Positions 30,845 through 40,200 are shown, counted from the stretch's first letter. The stretch: DNA of 64,000 nt from an uncultured Faecalibacterium sp. (GCA_937907025.1 CALESJ010000049.1:1-64000); one strand, 5' to 3'. Numbers and translations: made by a program. Notes: generated by a model not told the origin, from the letters alone.

Positions 30845-31804
30845 TCAGATCGTGGAGGTATACACAAAGCAGGCATTCTTGCCTTTGTGCTTGGCGGCAT
30901 ACAGGGCCTCGTCCGCCCGCTGATACAAATCACGCACCGTATCATCCGGCTGCTTCTTAGCAATACCGATGGAAATATGTACCGAACGGCCGATGGTGGC
31001 GCCGGCGCTCTCATTGATCTTGCCAATGATGCGCTGGGCAATGCGGATGGCGATTTCGTCTGTGGTAACGCCCGGGCAGAAGGCAGCGAATTCATCGCCG
31101 CCCACGCGCCCCAGAATATCAATGCGGCGGGTGGCTTCATGCAGCAGACGGCCCACCTGTTTCAGCACTTCGTCCCCGGCCAGATGCCCGTAAGTGTCAT
31201 TGATCTGTTTGAAGTCATCCAGGTCCAGCACCAGCAGATACGCCGGGCCGTCGTTCAGTTTCTTTTCACACTGCTCAAAGAATGCGCGATGGTTGTACAG
31301 CCCCGTCACCGGGTCGGAGTTGGCTAGCTCGGTCATACGGGCTGCCAGGCGCTGGGTTTCCCGGATCTTTTCGCTCAGGGTCTTGGGATAGTACTCCCCG
31401 TATGCCTGCTCCCGGTAGGGTACCGACTGATGAATGTGCACGATCTTCCAGTCCTCGCCCCGCTTGGCGTACACCACGCTGAACCGCACATCCATGTCCA
31501 TACCGGCATCGTTGTCGGCGTCCCGGATATGAAAACCGCCATACACCAGATGGGATTCCGGCCCGATGACACAATCCTGATACCATTCATCCAACAGAGC
31601 AAAGGTCATATCTTCAGTCTGCCGGCACTCATCATCCAGCGCCTCCAGCAGCTTTTCCCCGGAAGTATAAAACTCGTGCTTGCCGGTCCCAATGACCACG
31701 CAGTTGGGGTCGATGATCGGAAGCAGGCGGGCAAAATCCTCCGGCGTGCGGTGAAACAAATATATATGCCACAGCTGTCGGGTCATTCCGCAAAAATCTG
31801 TCAT
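30845..31804 (-). CDS. Diguanylate cyclase with N-terminal SnoaL/NTF2-like domain
   Basis: The 319-residue protein has two parts. Residues 1 to about 130 look like an NTF2/SnoaL-type cone fold (IDPNCVVIGTGKHEFYTSGE, then RFSVVYAKRGEDWKIVHIHQS), a ligand-binding module. After a short helix comes a GGDEF domain with DPVTGLYNHRAFFE, LDLDDFKQINDTYGH and the intact active site GRVGGDEFAAF. It should make cyclic di-GMP from GTP under control of a small ligand. Lack of a signal peptide or span makes it cytosolic. No RxxD inhibitory site is obvious before the GGDEF motif. GGAGGAG precedes the ATG. Confidence 0.9.
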   Translation of the reverse strand: MTDFCGMTRQLWHIYLFHRTPEDFARLLPIIDPNCVVIGTGKHEFYTSGEKLLEALDDECRQTEDMTFALLDEWYQDCVIGPESHLVYGGFHIRDADNDAGMDMDVRFSVVYAKRGEDWKIVHIHQSVPYREQAYGEYYPKTLSEKIRETQRLAARMTELANSDPVTGLYNHRAFFEQCEKKLNDGPAYLLVLDLDDFKQINDTYGHLAGDEVLKQVGRLLHEATRRIDILGRVGGDEFAAFCPGVTTDEIAIRIAQRIIGKINESAGATIGRSVHISIGIAKKQPDDTVRDLYQRADEALYAAKHKGKNACFVYTSTI

Positions 31805-31857
31805 GTACCGGTTCTCCTCCGCCGCAAAAAATCAATATTTTTTCTTTTATTCCTTTT

Positions 31858-31886
31858 ATTATGGTGGATTCCCGTGGCGATGTCAA
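31858..31886 (-). promoter_or_regulatory. Promoter of the SnoaL-GGDEF gene
   Basis: On the minus strand TTGACA (31881-31886) and CATAAT (31858-31863) have a 17-base spacer. Confidence 0.75.
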
Positions 31887-31910
31887 GGCGAAAACTGTCG
31901 TTTTCACATA

Positions 31911-31960
31911 AAAAGACGGACCCGGCCGCCGTGCTGGCAGTAACAGGTCCGTCTACTCTT
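31911..31960 (-). terminator. Terminator of enolase
   Basis: AGACGGACC (31914-31922) and GGTCCGTCT (31946-31954) form the stem. AAAA precedes it, and CTCTTTTTT follows, so it can end transcripts in both directions. It lies right after the enolase stop. Confidence 0.78.
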
Positions 31961-31970
31961 TTTTAACGTT

Positions 31971-33266
31971 TTAACGTCTTACCGCGAAGGCAGAAAATCC
32001 CGGATACACCGCTGCCTTCCCCAGCTGTTCCTCGATGCGCAGCAGCCGGTTGTACTTGGCCACCCGCTCGCTGCGGCTGGGCGCGCCGGTCTTGATCTGG
32101 CAGGTGTTCAGGGCCACGGCCAGGTCCGCGATGGTGGTGTCCTCGGTTTCGCCGGAACGGTGGGAGGAAATGGCCGTATACCCGGCCTTGTGGGCCATCT
32201 TGATGGCTTCCAGGGTTTCGGACACCGAGCCGATCTGGTTGAGCTTGATGAGGATGGAGTTGCCGCAGCCCAGTTCAATGCCTTTGGCCAGGCGCTGGGT
32301 GTTGGTGACAAAGAGGTCATCCCCCACCAGCTGGACCTTGCCGCCCAGCTCTCTGGTCAGCAGCTGCCAGCCCTCCCAGTCCTCCTCATCCAGGCCGTCC
32401 TCCAGGGACCAGATGGGATACTTGTCGGTCAGGTCCTTCCAGTGGGCCACCAGCTCGGCGGAGGTGTAGGTCTTGCCGCACTTGGGCAGCTTGTACTCGC
32501 CCTTTTTGCCGCTCTTCCACTCGCTGGCAGCGGCGTCCATGGCCAGCACAAAGTCCTTGCCGGGGGTGTAGCCCGCCTGTTCGACGGCCTCCAGAATCAC
32601 CTGGATGGCTTCCTCATCGCTGGACAGGTCGGGGGCAAAGCCGCCCTCGTCCCCCACGGCGGTGGCCAGGCCCCGGCTCTTGAGCAGGGCCTGCAGGGTG
32701 TGGAAGACCTCGGTGCAGGCGCGCAGGCCCTCGGAGAAGGAAGGCAGACCGGCGGGCATGATCATGAACTCCTGCACATCCACCGTATTGGCCGCGTGAG
32801 CGCCGCCATTGAGGATGTTCATCATGGGCACCGGCAGCCGGTTGGCGTTGACGCCGCCCAAAAAGCGATACAGCGGAAGCTCCAGCGCCGTGGCGGCGGC
32901 CCGGGTGCAGGCGATGGACACCGCCAGGATGGCGTTGGCGCCCAGGTTGGATTTGTCCTTGGTGCCGTCGGCAGCGATCATGGCGGCGTCGATGGCATAG
33001 ATGTCCGAGGCGTCCATCCCGGTGAGCGCATCATTGATGACGGTGTTGATGTTCTCCACCGCCTTGGTCACCCCCTTGCCGCCGTAGCGGGACTTGTCCC
33101 CGTCCCGCAGTTCCAGGGCCTCAAACTCGCCGGTGGAGGCGCCGCTGGGGGCTGCGCCCCGGCCCACGGTGCCGTCGGACAGCCGGACTTCCGCCTCCAC
33201 GGTGGGATTGCCCCGGGAGTCGATGATCTGGCGGCCGAGGACCTTTTCAATGCTGAGGGTTTTCAT
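31971..33266 (-). CDS. eno: Enolase
   Basis: The 431-residue protein is a complete enolase: ASTGEFEALELRDGD near the N-terminus, the metal-binding region with LAMDAAASEW, SLEDGLDEEDW and LVGDDLF. The signature LIKLNQIGSVSETLEAI has the catalytic Lys, and SHRSGETEDTTIADLAV follows. It interconverts 2-phosphoglycerate and phosphoenolpyruvate. It is monocistronic, with strongly biased codon use as expected of a highly expressed glycolytic gene. Its promoter carries a perfect inverted repeat, so it appears to be regulated. Confidence 0.98.
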   Translation of the reverse strand: MKTLSIEKVLGRQIIDSRGNPTVEAEVRLSDGTVGRGAAPSGASTGEFEALELRDGDKSRYGGKGVTKAVENINTVINDALTGMDASDIYAIDAAMIAADGTKDKSNLGANAILAVSIACTRAAATALELPLYRFLGGVNANRLPVPMMNILNGGAHAANTVDVQEFMIMPAGLPSFSEGLRACTEVFHTLQALLKSRGLATAVGDEGGFAPDLSSDEEAIQVILEAVEQAGYTPGKDFVLAMDAAASEWKSGKKGEYKLPKCGKTYTSAELVAHWKDLTDKYPIWSLEDGLDEEDWEGWQLLTRELGGKVQLVGDDLFVTNTQRLAKGIELGCGNSILIKLNQIGSVSETLEAIKMAHKAGYTAISSHRSGETEDTTIADLAVALNTCQIKTGAPSRSERVAKYNRLLRIEEQLGKAAVYPGFSAFAVRR

Positions 33267-33326
33267 GGTATATCCCTTCCTTTCCTGAACGCCCGGCCTT
33301 TGGGAGGCGGGCGGTGGTTGTTTTTG

Positions 33327-33378
33327 GTTAGTTATTTCTAACTAACTGCAGTATACCCGATTTTTTCGCAGGATGCAA
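33327..33378 (-). promoter_or_regulatory. Enolase promoter with palindromic operator
   Basis: On the minus strand TTGCAT (33373-33378) and TATACT (33350-33355) have a 17-base spacer. Immediately downstream, at the expected start of transcription, is the inverted repeat GTTAGTTA-TTTC-TAACTAAC (33327-33346). A regulator bound there would block initiation. Confidence 0.7.
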
Positions 33379-33443
33379 CCCCTGCACGGAAATTTTGGGC
33401 GGGAAGGGTCCCATTTATGCGCGATTGTCAGCCGCCCCCACAG

Positions 33444-33482
33444 AAAAAGGCAGCCCGCCGGGAAAATTCCCGGTGGGCTGCC
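33444..33482 (-). terminator. Terminator of the O-antigen-ligase-like gene
   Basis: A 16-bp stem with one G-T pair (33449-33464 with 33467-33482) has A5 at 33444-33448, giving a U-run on the minus strand. Confidence 0.85.
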
Positions 33483-33500
33483 AAATCGCATAAATCAGAT

Positions 33501-35159
33501 TCAGAACAGGAAGAACAGGAACAGGTGGGACAGCGGTGCCGACAGGGCCATCATCACAATGGCAAACAGCGTGATCTGCCCATACCGCAGGGGCGGATTC
33601 TGTTCCGGCAGCGCCGGTGCTTCCTGCGCCGGCTGGGGACTGCCCAGCACCCACAGCAGGGCGAAGAGCACCATCACCAGCGGGAAGAGCATGGACACCC
33701 GGATGGACACCACCGCCTGCACCAGATAACTGCACAGAGCCAGCAGCACCGGGGCCACACCGGGGCGGGTCCAGGCGCGGAAGCCCCGGCGCAGATGCAC
33801 CGCAATGAACCCCACCCAGGCCACCAGGCCCAGGATACCGGTGGTAAGCAGCTGCTCCAGGTATTCGTTGTGAGCGGCGTAGAAGGTATTCATCCGGTCG
33901 GTCAGGTTATCCCCTGCCCAGGCCACCATAGCCTTGTGCATGGTGCCGGGACCGTAGCCCAGAATCATCCGCCACAGGGGGGCATCGCTCCAGGTGCCCC
34001 AGGCGGCCCGCCAGCCGGTGCCGCGGTAGGTGCCCCAGTCATCGTTGAAGACCAGATACTGGTCCATCTTGCCCAGGGAGGGGAACCCGTCCCACAGGTT
34101 GGCCAGCAGGAACAGCACCACCACCGCAGCCACACAGACCGCGGTCATCACCCGGCCCACCAGGCACAGGCTGCGTTCCGGCTTGCCCCGCCGGGCCCGC
34201 CAGAAAAGGAACCCCCACACCGCGGCACAGAACACCATGCCCGGCACCGCCAGCTGCAAATCCCCGAAATGGGACAGCAGCGACCGGCCGCCCTGGGTGT
34301 AGACGGTGGCCCGCATATAGTGCATCCACGCCGCCCAGGCAAAGAAGGCCAGGCCGATGAGGGCGCCCCTGCGCACCATGCGGGTATCGAAGTTCTTATG
34401 GCAGACCAGCACCATAGCCGCCGCCACCACGCCAAGGGTCAGGGCTTCGGCGTCCACCACCGCCAGCGCCAGACCACCGAAGATCATGGGGATGCCGTAG
34501 GCGATATTCTGGGCGCGGCCTTTTGCGGCGAGCCAGGCGTAAAAGACGATGGGCAGCGCGATGGCAAAGAACCCGGCGTTGAAGTCTTTCTGCCCCAGAG
34601 TGGAGAAGAACTGGGCCCGTTCCACCACCGCCGTATCCCGGTAGGTACCGATGAGGTCGATGTTGAAGATGTTGAGCACATACAGCACCGTGACGATGGA
34701 CGCCGTGACGCCCACCCCGAAGAAGAGGAAATTCACATCTTTGGCCCCGGCAAAGGCCCGCACGCACAGGTAGGCCAGGGCTGTGATGACCACCAGGGCA
34801 TACCCGCCGTAGTAGCCGCCCAGCCCCCACAGCGAGGCCACCGGCGTGATGGAAAGCAGGGTGGACACCAGCCCGGTGAGGGCAAAGGCCCCCAGCCAGA
34901 TAACGCCTGTGTCCCGGGCGGCAAACCGATCCGCCGGGATTTTGCCCCCCACCAGCAGGCAGACGCCGAGAAAGAGGGCAAACAGCAGGATCAGGGTAAA
35001 CCCGCCGGTAAATTTGGTAAGTCCCAGATTGGAGAACTTGTCAATATACAAGGGAAAGACACACAGCACCGCCACCAGCAGCGCGGTGGCAGTGGAAGCC
35101 GTCATCCGGGCCAGGTCCTGCTGCTGCCGTTCCCGCGGGGAAAGGGTACGCTTGGGCAT
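33501..35159 (-). CDS. O-antigen ligase / Wzy_C-family membrane protein
   Basis: The 552-residue protein has about 12 membrane spans and, near residue 420, the Wzy_C-type loop LGYGPGTMHK...AHNEYLEQLLTTGILGLV, where the His-Asn-Glu-Tyr block is diagnostic. Members join or polymerise glycan chains on lipid carriers at the outer face of the membrane (WaaL, Wzy and teichuronic-type relatives). No other glycan genes are next to it, so the polymer cannot be named; a secondary transport role is possible but less likely. It stands alone between enolase and an MFS gene. Confidence 0.83.
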   Translation of the reverse strand: MPKRTLSPRERQQQDLARMTASTATALLVAVLCVFPLYIDKFSNLGLTKFTGGFTLILLFALFLGVCLLVGGKIPADRFAARDTGVIWLGAFALTGLVSTLLSITPVASLWGLGGYYGGYALVVITALAYLCVRAFAGAKDVNFLFFGVGVTASIVTVLYVLNIFNIDLIGTYRDTAVVERAQFFSTLGQKDFNAGFFAIALPIVFYAWLAAKGRAQNIAYGIPMIFGGLALAVVDAEALTLGVVAAAMVLVCHKNFDTRMVRRGALIGLAFFAWAAWMHYMRATVYTQGGRSLLSHFGDLQLAVPGMVFCAAVWGFLFWRARRGKPERSLCLVGRVMTAVCVAAVVVLFLLANLWDGFPSLGKMDQYLVFNDDWGTYRGTGWRAAWGTWSDAPLWRMILGYGPGTMHKAMVAWAGDNLTDRMNTFYAAHNEYLEQLLTTGILGLVAWVGFIAVHLRRGFRAWTRPGVAPVLLALCSYLVQAVVSIRVSMLFPLVMVLFALLWVLGSPQPAQEAPALPEQNPPLRYGQITLFAIVMMALSAPLSHLFLFFLF

Positions 35160-35238
35160 GAAAACCGAAAACCTCCTGGAATTAAGATCACAAAAAACAA
35201 GGCGGCCGCCGGGACAGGCCCGGGGTCACCTAGCTATT

Positions 35239-36429
35239 TTACCGTCCTGTGCTCTTTTTTGCAACTGTTGTACCATTTTGACACAAAGGTTTTACAAGTG
35301 CGAAGCACAAAAGCCCCGCCGCGGCGCTGATGCCCGCTGCCCAGTGCCGGGCCCCCATGGGCAGCAGCTGACTGCCCGCGTAGCTAAGCAGGCTGCCGGC
35401 GCTCATGCCCAGGGCCAACAGGCCGTAGTTGACCCCCGCATGGCGCAGCCCGAACAGGTCGGTGTTCAGCGCAGGCTGCACCGCCGCCCCGCCGGAGTAA
35501 AAGAAGGTGAGCAGGGCGTAGGCGGCGGCCACCCACCATCCCTGGGCTAGGGCAAACAGAGCTGACCCGATGCCCAGCCCTGCATACACGCCGTACAGTA
35601 CCGGCTTGCGCCCGGCCTTATCGCTGAGAGCCGGGCAGGAAAGCCGCCCCAGCGCCGAAGCTGCCGCCCCGATGACCACGCACAGCGGGGCCAGGTTTTC
35701 GGCCATGCCCCGGTCGGTGGCAATCTGCAGCAGGTCCGGGCTGAACAGCAGCACCGGCGGCGACCCCAGCGCCACCCCGGCCAGGCATAGTTTATACTGC
35801 ACCGTGCGCACCATGGCTTTGGGCGGCAGGTCGGCGGCGGTGCCCGCCGGGGCTGTGGGGGCAGGCGGGTTTCTGAGCACCGCGGCCCCGGCACCGCAGA
35901 CGGCCAGGATCACCGCCCCCAACGCCCCGAAGCAGACCCGCATACCGAAGGCGCCGCCCACACCCCGCACAAACAGGGTGAGGAAGGCCCCGGAAAGCCC
36001 CATGGCCGCCCCGGTCACGCCGGTGGCCAGGCCCTTGCGCCCAGCGTACCACTTCTGCACACAGGCCAGCACCGACGGGGCCAGAAAGGCACTGCCCACC
36101 CCGGCCGGGACGCTGTACGCCAGCAGAAACAGGGGGGCGTTGCCCGCCGGGGCCACCGCCGCCAGCAGAAAGCCGCCGCCCATGAGCAGCGTGCCCCAGC
36201 CGGCGGCGAAGCGGGGGCCCCGGGCGTCCTGCAGAAAGCCGCCCACGGCGCACCCCACCCCGTATCCCGCCACCAGCACCGCAAAGACCATGCTGGCCTG
36301 GGCCCGGGTAAAGGCGTATTCCTCCATGACCGGGCGCTGAAACACGCCCCACGCCGCCGGAATGCCGGTCAGCAGCTGTACCGCGGCCCCTGCGGCCAGG
36401 ATCTGCGGCGCGCCCCCGCTCTTTTTCAC
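35239..36429 (-). CDS. MFS transporter, OFA (oxalate/formate antiporter)-like
   Basis: The 396-residue protein has twelve spans and the OFA-type start LLTGIPAAWGVFQRPVMEEY with the loop GGFLQDARGPR between spans 2 and 3. It probably exchanges small organic acids or related anions. I chose the GTG at 36429, with GGGAGGG seven bases upstream; an earlier in-frame ATG at 36465 lacks a ribosome site. It is divergent from hisS. The substrate is not predictable. Confidence 0.85.
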   Translation of the reverse strand: MKKSGGAPQILAAGAAVQLLTGIPAAWGVFQRPVMEEYAFTRAQASMVFAVLVAGYGVGCAVGGFLQDARGPRFAAGWGTLLMGGGFLLAAVAPAGNAPLFLLAYSVPAGVGSAFLAPSVLACVQKWYAGRKGLATGVTGAAMGLSGAFLTLFVRGVGGAFGMRVCFGALGAVILAVCGAGAAVLRNPPAPTAPAGTAADLPPKAMVRTVQYKLCLAGVALGSPPVLLFSPDLLQIATDRGMAENLAPLCVVIGAAASALGRLSCPALSDKAGRKPVLYGVYAGLGIGSALFALAQGWWVAAAYALLTFFYSGGAAVQPALNTDLFGLRHAGVNYGLLALGMSAGSLLSYAGSQLLPMGARHWAAGISAAAGLLCFALVKPLCQNGTTVAKKSTGR

Positions 36430-36511
36430 ATGCGGTCCCTCCCCTTTTTGGCTTCGGGTTATCATTCCCGGCCGCAGGGGCGAAAATTCCCCGCCGCGGC
36501 AGTCCTTTCGG

Positions 36512-36541
36512 TTGACAAAACCACCGGCCGGGGGCTATCAT
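36512..36541 (+). promoter_or_regulatory. Promoter of hisS
   Basis: TTGACA (36512-36517) and TATCAT (36536-36541) are 18 bases apart. A leader hairpin CGCGGC-AAAA-GCCGCG-like follows near 36556. There is no T-box. Confidence 0.6.
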
Positions 36542-36629
36542 ATACAGTACAGCGCGGCAAAACGCCGCGGATAAGCCATTTTCCGCCGTCTGTGCGGACA
36601 TTTCAAATAGAGTAAGGAGCTGCCGAGCT

Positions 36630-37880
36630 ATGAAAACCCAACCCTTGAAAGGCATGCGCGATCTTCTGCCCAAAGAGCAGGCCCTGCGCGACCACATCCA
36701 GGCCGAGATCCTGGCCACCTACCGTGCCGCCGGGTTCCAGCGCATTTCCACCCCCATCCTGGAAGACATGGAGAACCTGAACAAGAGCGACGGCGGCGAC
36801 AACCTGAACCTGATCTTCAAGGTCCTGAAACGCGGCGAAAAGCTGGCCGCCGCCCTGCGCAGCGGGGATGAATCCCAGCTTTCGGACATGGGCCTGCGGT
36901 ACGACCTGACCCTGCCCCTGTCCCGCTACTACGCCGCCAACCGCAATTCCCTGCCCCATCCCTTCAAGGTCATCCAGACCGACCGCGTCTACCGCGCCGA
37001 GCGCCCCCAGAAGGGCCGCCTGCGGGAATTTGTCCAGTGCGACATCGACATTCTGGGCGACGCCAGCCCCAACGCCGAGGTGGAACTCATCGATGTGACC
37101 GCCCGGGCGCTGCTACGCATCGGCTTCTCCGGCTTTACCGTAAACATCAACGACCGCCGCATCCTGCGGGCCATGCTGGCCGGCATGGGCTTTGCGGAAG
37201 ACACTCTGGATTCCGTCTGCATCAGCTTCGATAAGCTGGACAAAATCGGCGCCGACGGCGTGCGGAGCGAACTGGAGGAAAAGGGCTTCCCCGCTGAGGC
37301 CATCTCCGCTCTGGACGCCTTCCTGCGCGGGGGCGACTTCAGCCTGGAGGCCGTCACCGCCGCCTGCGGCGAGCAGGGCCCCGAGCTGACCGCCGACCTG
37401 CGCTATGTGCTGGCCACCGCTGAAAAGCTGGCCGCCGGGCGCTACGGCGTGGCCTACTGCCCCAGCCTGGTACGCGGCCAGGGCTACTACACCGGCATGG
37501 TGTTTGAGGTCACCTGCCCGCAGTTCTCCGGGGCTGTGGCCGGCGGCGGCCGCTACGACAACATGGTGGGCAAGTTCATCGGCCAGACCGTTCCAGCCGT
37601 GGGCTTCTCCATCGGGTTCGAGCGCGTCTGCGGCATCCTGCTGGAACAGGGCTACACCATTCCCGGCGCCAAGCCCAAACTGGCCCTGCTCTATCTGCCC
37701 GAAGCCGACTTTGCCGACGTGCTGACCAAGGCCGAGCGCCTGCGCGCCGACTACGATGTGACCGTGCTGCCCCAGGCCAAGAAGCTGGGCAAACAGTTCG
37801 GCACCCTGGAGGCCGCCGGATTCAACGCCGCCGCCTTCGCGGACAATGACGACATCAAGCCTCTTGGTCAAAAGGGCTGA
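36630..37880 (+). CDS. hisS: Histidyl-tRNA synthetase
   Basis: The 416-residue class II synthetase shows motif 2 (YRAERPQKGRLREFVQCDID in outline), the histidine loop LVRGQGYYTGMVFEV, and motif 3 (AVGFSIGFERV). It charges tRNA-His with histidine. GTAAGGAG precedes the ATG. Length fits the bacterial enzyme; the HisZ regulator is an alternative, but the full histidine loop and the anticodon domain argue for the synthetase. The C-terminal ends unusually short after DDIKPLGQKG, the last helices being slightly abbreviated. Confidence 0.88.
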   Translation: MKTQPLKGMRDLLPKEQALRDHIQAEILATYRAAGFQRISTPILEDMENLNKSDGGDNLNLIFKVLKRGEKLAAALRSGDESQLSDMGLRYDLTLPLSRYYAANRNSLPHPFKVIQTDRVYRAERPQKGRLREFVQCDIDILGDASPNAEVELIDVTARALLRIGFSGFTVNINDRRILRAMLAGMGFAEDTLDSVCISFDKLDKIGADGVRSELEEKGFPAEAISALDAFLRGGDFSLEAVTAACGEQGPELTADLRYVLATAEKLAAGRYGVAYCPSLVRGQGYYTGMVFEVTCPQFSGAVAGGGRYDNMVGKFIGQTVPAVGFSIGFERVCGILLEQGYTIPGAKPKLALLYLPEADFADVLTKAERLRADYDVTVLPQAKKLGKQFGTLEAAGFNAAAFADNDDIKPLGQKG

Positions 37881-37898
37881 AAAACAGCACAAACATTT

Positions 37899-37936
37899 AG
37901 CGGGAACGCCGAAAAAAGGCGTTCCCGCTTTATTTT
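37899..37936 (+). terminator. Terminator of hisS
   Basis: AGCGGGAACGCC (37899-37910) and GGCGTTCCCGCT (37918-37929) form a perfect 12-bp stem followed by TTATTTTT. Confidence 0.9.
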
Positions 37937-38020
37937 TGGCATCAAATTGTAACGTGGCCGTCCATTTTTGCGTGTTATACTGGTGACAAGGAAACGACCC
38001 CTGAAAAAGGAGGAATACCT

Positions 38021-39085
38021 ATGAAACGAACCCGTTGGTCCGCCCGCCTGGCCGCGGGCCTGACCGCTCTGGTGCTGGCCCTGACCGTGACCGCCTGCGG
38101 TGCTTCCAGCACAGACAAATCTGCCGGCGCCGATGTCACCGAATCCACCGAGGCCGTCGCCATGCCCCAGGAGAACCTGCTGTCCGAGGAAGCGAGCGGG
38201 GAGGCCGGCACCGGGGATACCTCCGGTGCCGGAACGGTAACCCTGGACCCGGGCGCCACCAGTGAGAGCGCCCGCAAGATCGTGTACACCGCCAGTCTGG
38301 AGCTGGAAGCCACCGACTTTGACGCCGCCCGCACCTCTCTGCTGACTGCCGTGGAAGCCCAGGGCGGCTACCTGGAACACAGCAGCCAGAACGGCACCGC
38401 CGAGGACCGGGACCGCAGCCTGTACTGCACCGTGCGCGTCCCCGCCGACAACTACCGGGCATTTCTGGAATCCGCCGGCAAGGCGGGCAACCAGCGGTAT
38501 CTGAGCGAGGACGCCAACGACATCACCGCCGGATATGTGGACGTGGAGGCCCGTCTGGCTGCGCTGGAAAACCAGCGGGACCGGCTGAATGCCCTGGCCG
38601 AAAAGGCCGAAACCACCGCCGACCTGCTGGAGATCGAGAGTCAGCTTTCGGACGTGCAGTATGAGATCGAAAACTACACCCGGCAGCTGCGCGCCATGGA
38701 CGACCAGATCACCTATTCCACCGTGGACATCTCCCTGTATGAAGTGTCCGCCCTGACCCCGGCCACCCCCGCCACCTTCGGGGAAAAGCTGGGCCAGGCC
38801 TTCGGCTACGGCTGGGACGGCTTTGTGGACTTTATGCAGGGACTGGTCCTGGCGCTGGTCTACATGTGGCCGCTGGTTGTGGTGGCGGTGATCGTGGTCA
38901 TTGTGCTGCTCATCACCCGCCCGGCCCGCCGTGCCCGCCGGGAAGCCCGGGCCGCTGCCCGCCAGGCCGCTCACTCCAAGGGCGCGCCCTATACCTACCC
39001 CGTCACCCCCGCACCGGAAGCCCCCAAGGATGCCCCTGCCACCCCCGAACCGCCCAAACCGGAGGAAGGCACCCCGAAATACTGA
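38021..39085 (+). CDS. DUF4349 lipoprotein
   Basis: The 354-residue protein has a lipoprotein signal with Cys26 (TVTACG), an acidic Ser/Thr/Glu linker, and a DUF4349 domain: KIVYTASLELEATDFDAA, then YVDVEARLAALENQRDRL leading into a coiled coil. A membrane span (VVVAVIVVIVLLIT) near residue 290 and a basic Pro-rich tail end it. It is attached at both ends: lipid outside, tail inside. Homologues accompany envelope functions but the role is unknown. AAAAAGGAGG precedes the ATG at good distance. Own terminator follows. Confidence 0.88.
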   Translation: MKRTRWSARLAAGLTALVLALTVTACGASSTDKSAGADVTESTEAVAMPQENLLSEEASGEAGTGDTSGAGTVTLDPGATSESARKIVYTASLELEATDFDAARTSLLTAVEAQGGYLEHSSQNGTAEDRDRSLYCTVRVPADNYRAFLESAGKAGNQRYLSEDANDITAGYVDVEARLAALENQRDRLNALAEKAETTADLLEIESQLSDVQYEIENYTRQLRAMDDQITYSTVDISLYEVSALTPATPATFGEKLGQAFGYGWDGFVDFMQGLVLALVYMWPLVVVAVIVVIVLLITRPARRARREARAAARQAAHSKGAPYTYPVTPAPEAPKDAPATPEPPKPEEGTPKY

Positions 39086-39109
39086 AAACGCCCCCTTGTA
39101 AGCAAGGCA

Positions 39110-39145
39110 AAGCCCCCGCAGCCGTACGGCCGCGGGGGCTTTTTG
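39110..39145 (+). terminator. Terminator of the DUF4349 gene
   Basis: AAGCCCCCGC and GCGGGGGCTT pair around a 12-base loop that itself has GCCGTACGGC, followed by TTTTT. Confidence 0.85.
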
Positions 39146-39204
39146 TGATTACGGGGTTTCCCGGGACGGGGGATACAGCTTGTTCCGGCAGCGCAGCCAT
39201 GCTC

Positions 39205-40148
39205 AACAAAGCGTAGCGCAGCAGCCGGAAGAAATCGGCCCGCCGGCCGTGGCCCCAGGCCCGGCTGACCAGGGGCTGCATGCCCTGAGCCAGGCCGGAA
39301 TACACTGCCAGCACCACCAAAGAGAGGTTTGCCACCACGCCGTAGGCCGCCACGCCGGTGTTGCCTGCCAGACGCAGGATCAGGAAGTTGAAGGTGACCA
39401 TGACCACCGCGCCGGAAAGCTGGTCCAGCAGAGAGGGCACGCCCAGCACGGTAATGCGGGCGGCGGTGCGGCGGCTGGGCCGGGTGCACACCGGGCGGAA
39501 GCCGCACCGGGCGCTGAACCAGTGGGGGGCCTGGATCAGAATGCCGATGATCGGCGAAAAGCCGGTGGCCAGCACGGCGCCCAGGATGCCCAACCCGAAG
39601 GGGAAGATGAAGATATAGTCCATGACAATGTTGGCCAGGCTGCCGGTGACGGTGGCAGCCATGGAAAGCTGGGGTGCGCCGTCGTTGCGCACATAGCATT
39701 ACAGCACATCGTTGAAGACGAAAGCCGGGGCGAAGATCAGCAGCACCCGCAGGTAGGTGGTGGTCATGGTGTGGACAGTGCCCTCGGCGCCCAGCAGGGC
39801 CGCCAGCGGGCCGGGGACCGTCAGCCCGGCCAGCACGAACACCACCGACGCGGCCGCCGCCATAACCAGGGTGTGGGTATAGACCACATTGGCCTCCTCG
39901 TGGGCCTGCTGGCTTTTGAGCACCGAGAACCGGGTGGCACCGCCCATGCCCAGCAGCAGGCCGATGCCATGAATGATGTTATAAACAGGAATGGCCAGGT
40001 TCAGGGCGGCCAGACCTTCGCTGCCCAGGCCCTGGGCCACAAAGAAGGTGTCGGCCAGGATATAGCAGGATACCGCCATCATGCCCAGCACGCTGAGCAC
40101 GGCGTAACGTCCGAATTCGGCCCCCAGGGCCGGAGTATGGGGTTTCAT
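39205..40148 (-). pseudogene. MATE-family efflux transporter, nonsense codon and 3' loss
   Basis: The 5' part, 149 codons from an ATG with AAGGAG before it, reads as a MATE antiporter (LADTFFVAQGLGSEGLAALNLAIP). A TAA at 39699-39701 interrupts it at FNDVL. The same frame goes on at once with CYVRNDGAPQLSMAATVTGS, which is the normal continuation of the protein (loop and span 5). A single change at a Gln-type codon (CAA to TAA) explains it. The remaining frame matches MATE as far as LLRYALLS near 39205, then runs into unrelated sequence before the DUF4349 terminator. So the last 100 or so residues are missing. Expression signals are intact, but function should be lost. Confidence 0.8.
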
Positions 40149-40200
40149 AGGTCGAATCTCCTTTTTTCTTGTCAGTTTGCCCCCGCGCCGGGCCGAACAT

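Noticed and set aside
36465..36629. T-box leader upstream of hisS
   Set aside because: No T-box sequence or specifier stem was seen; only a small GC-rich hairpin follows the promoter.
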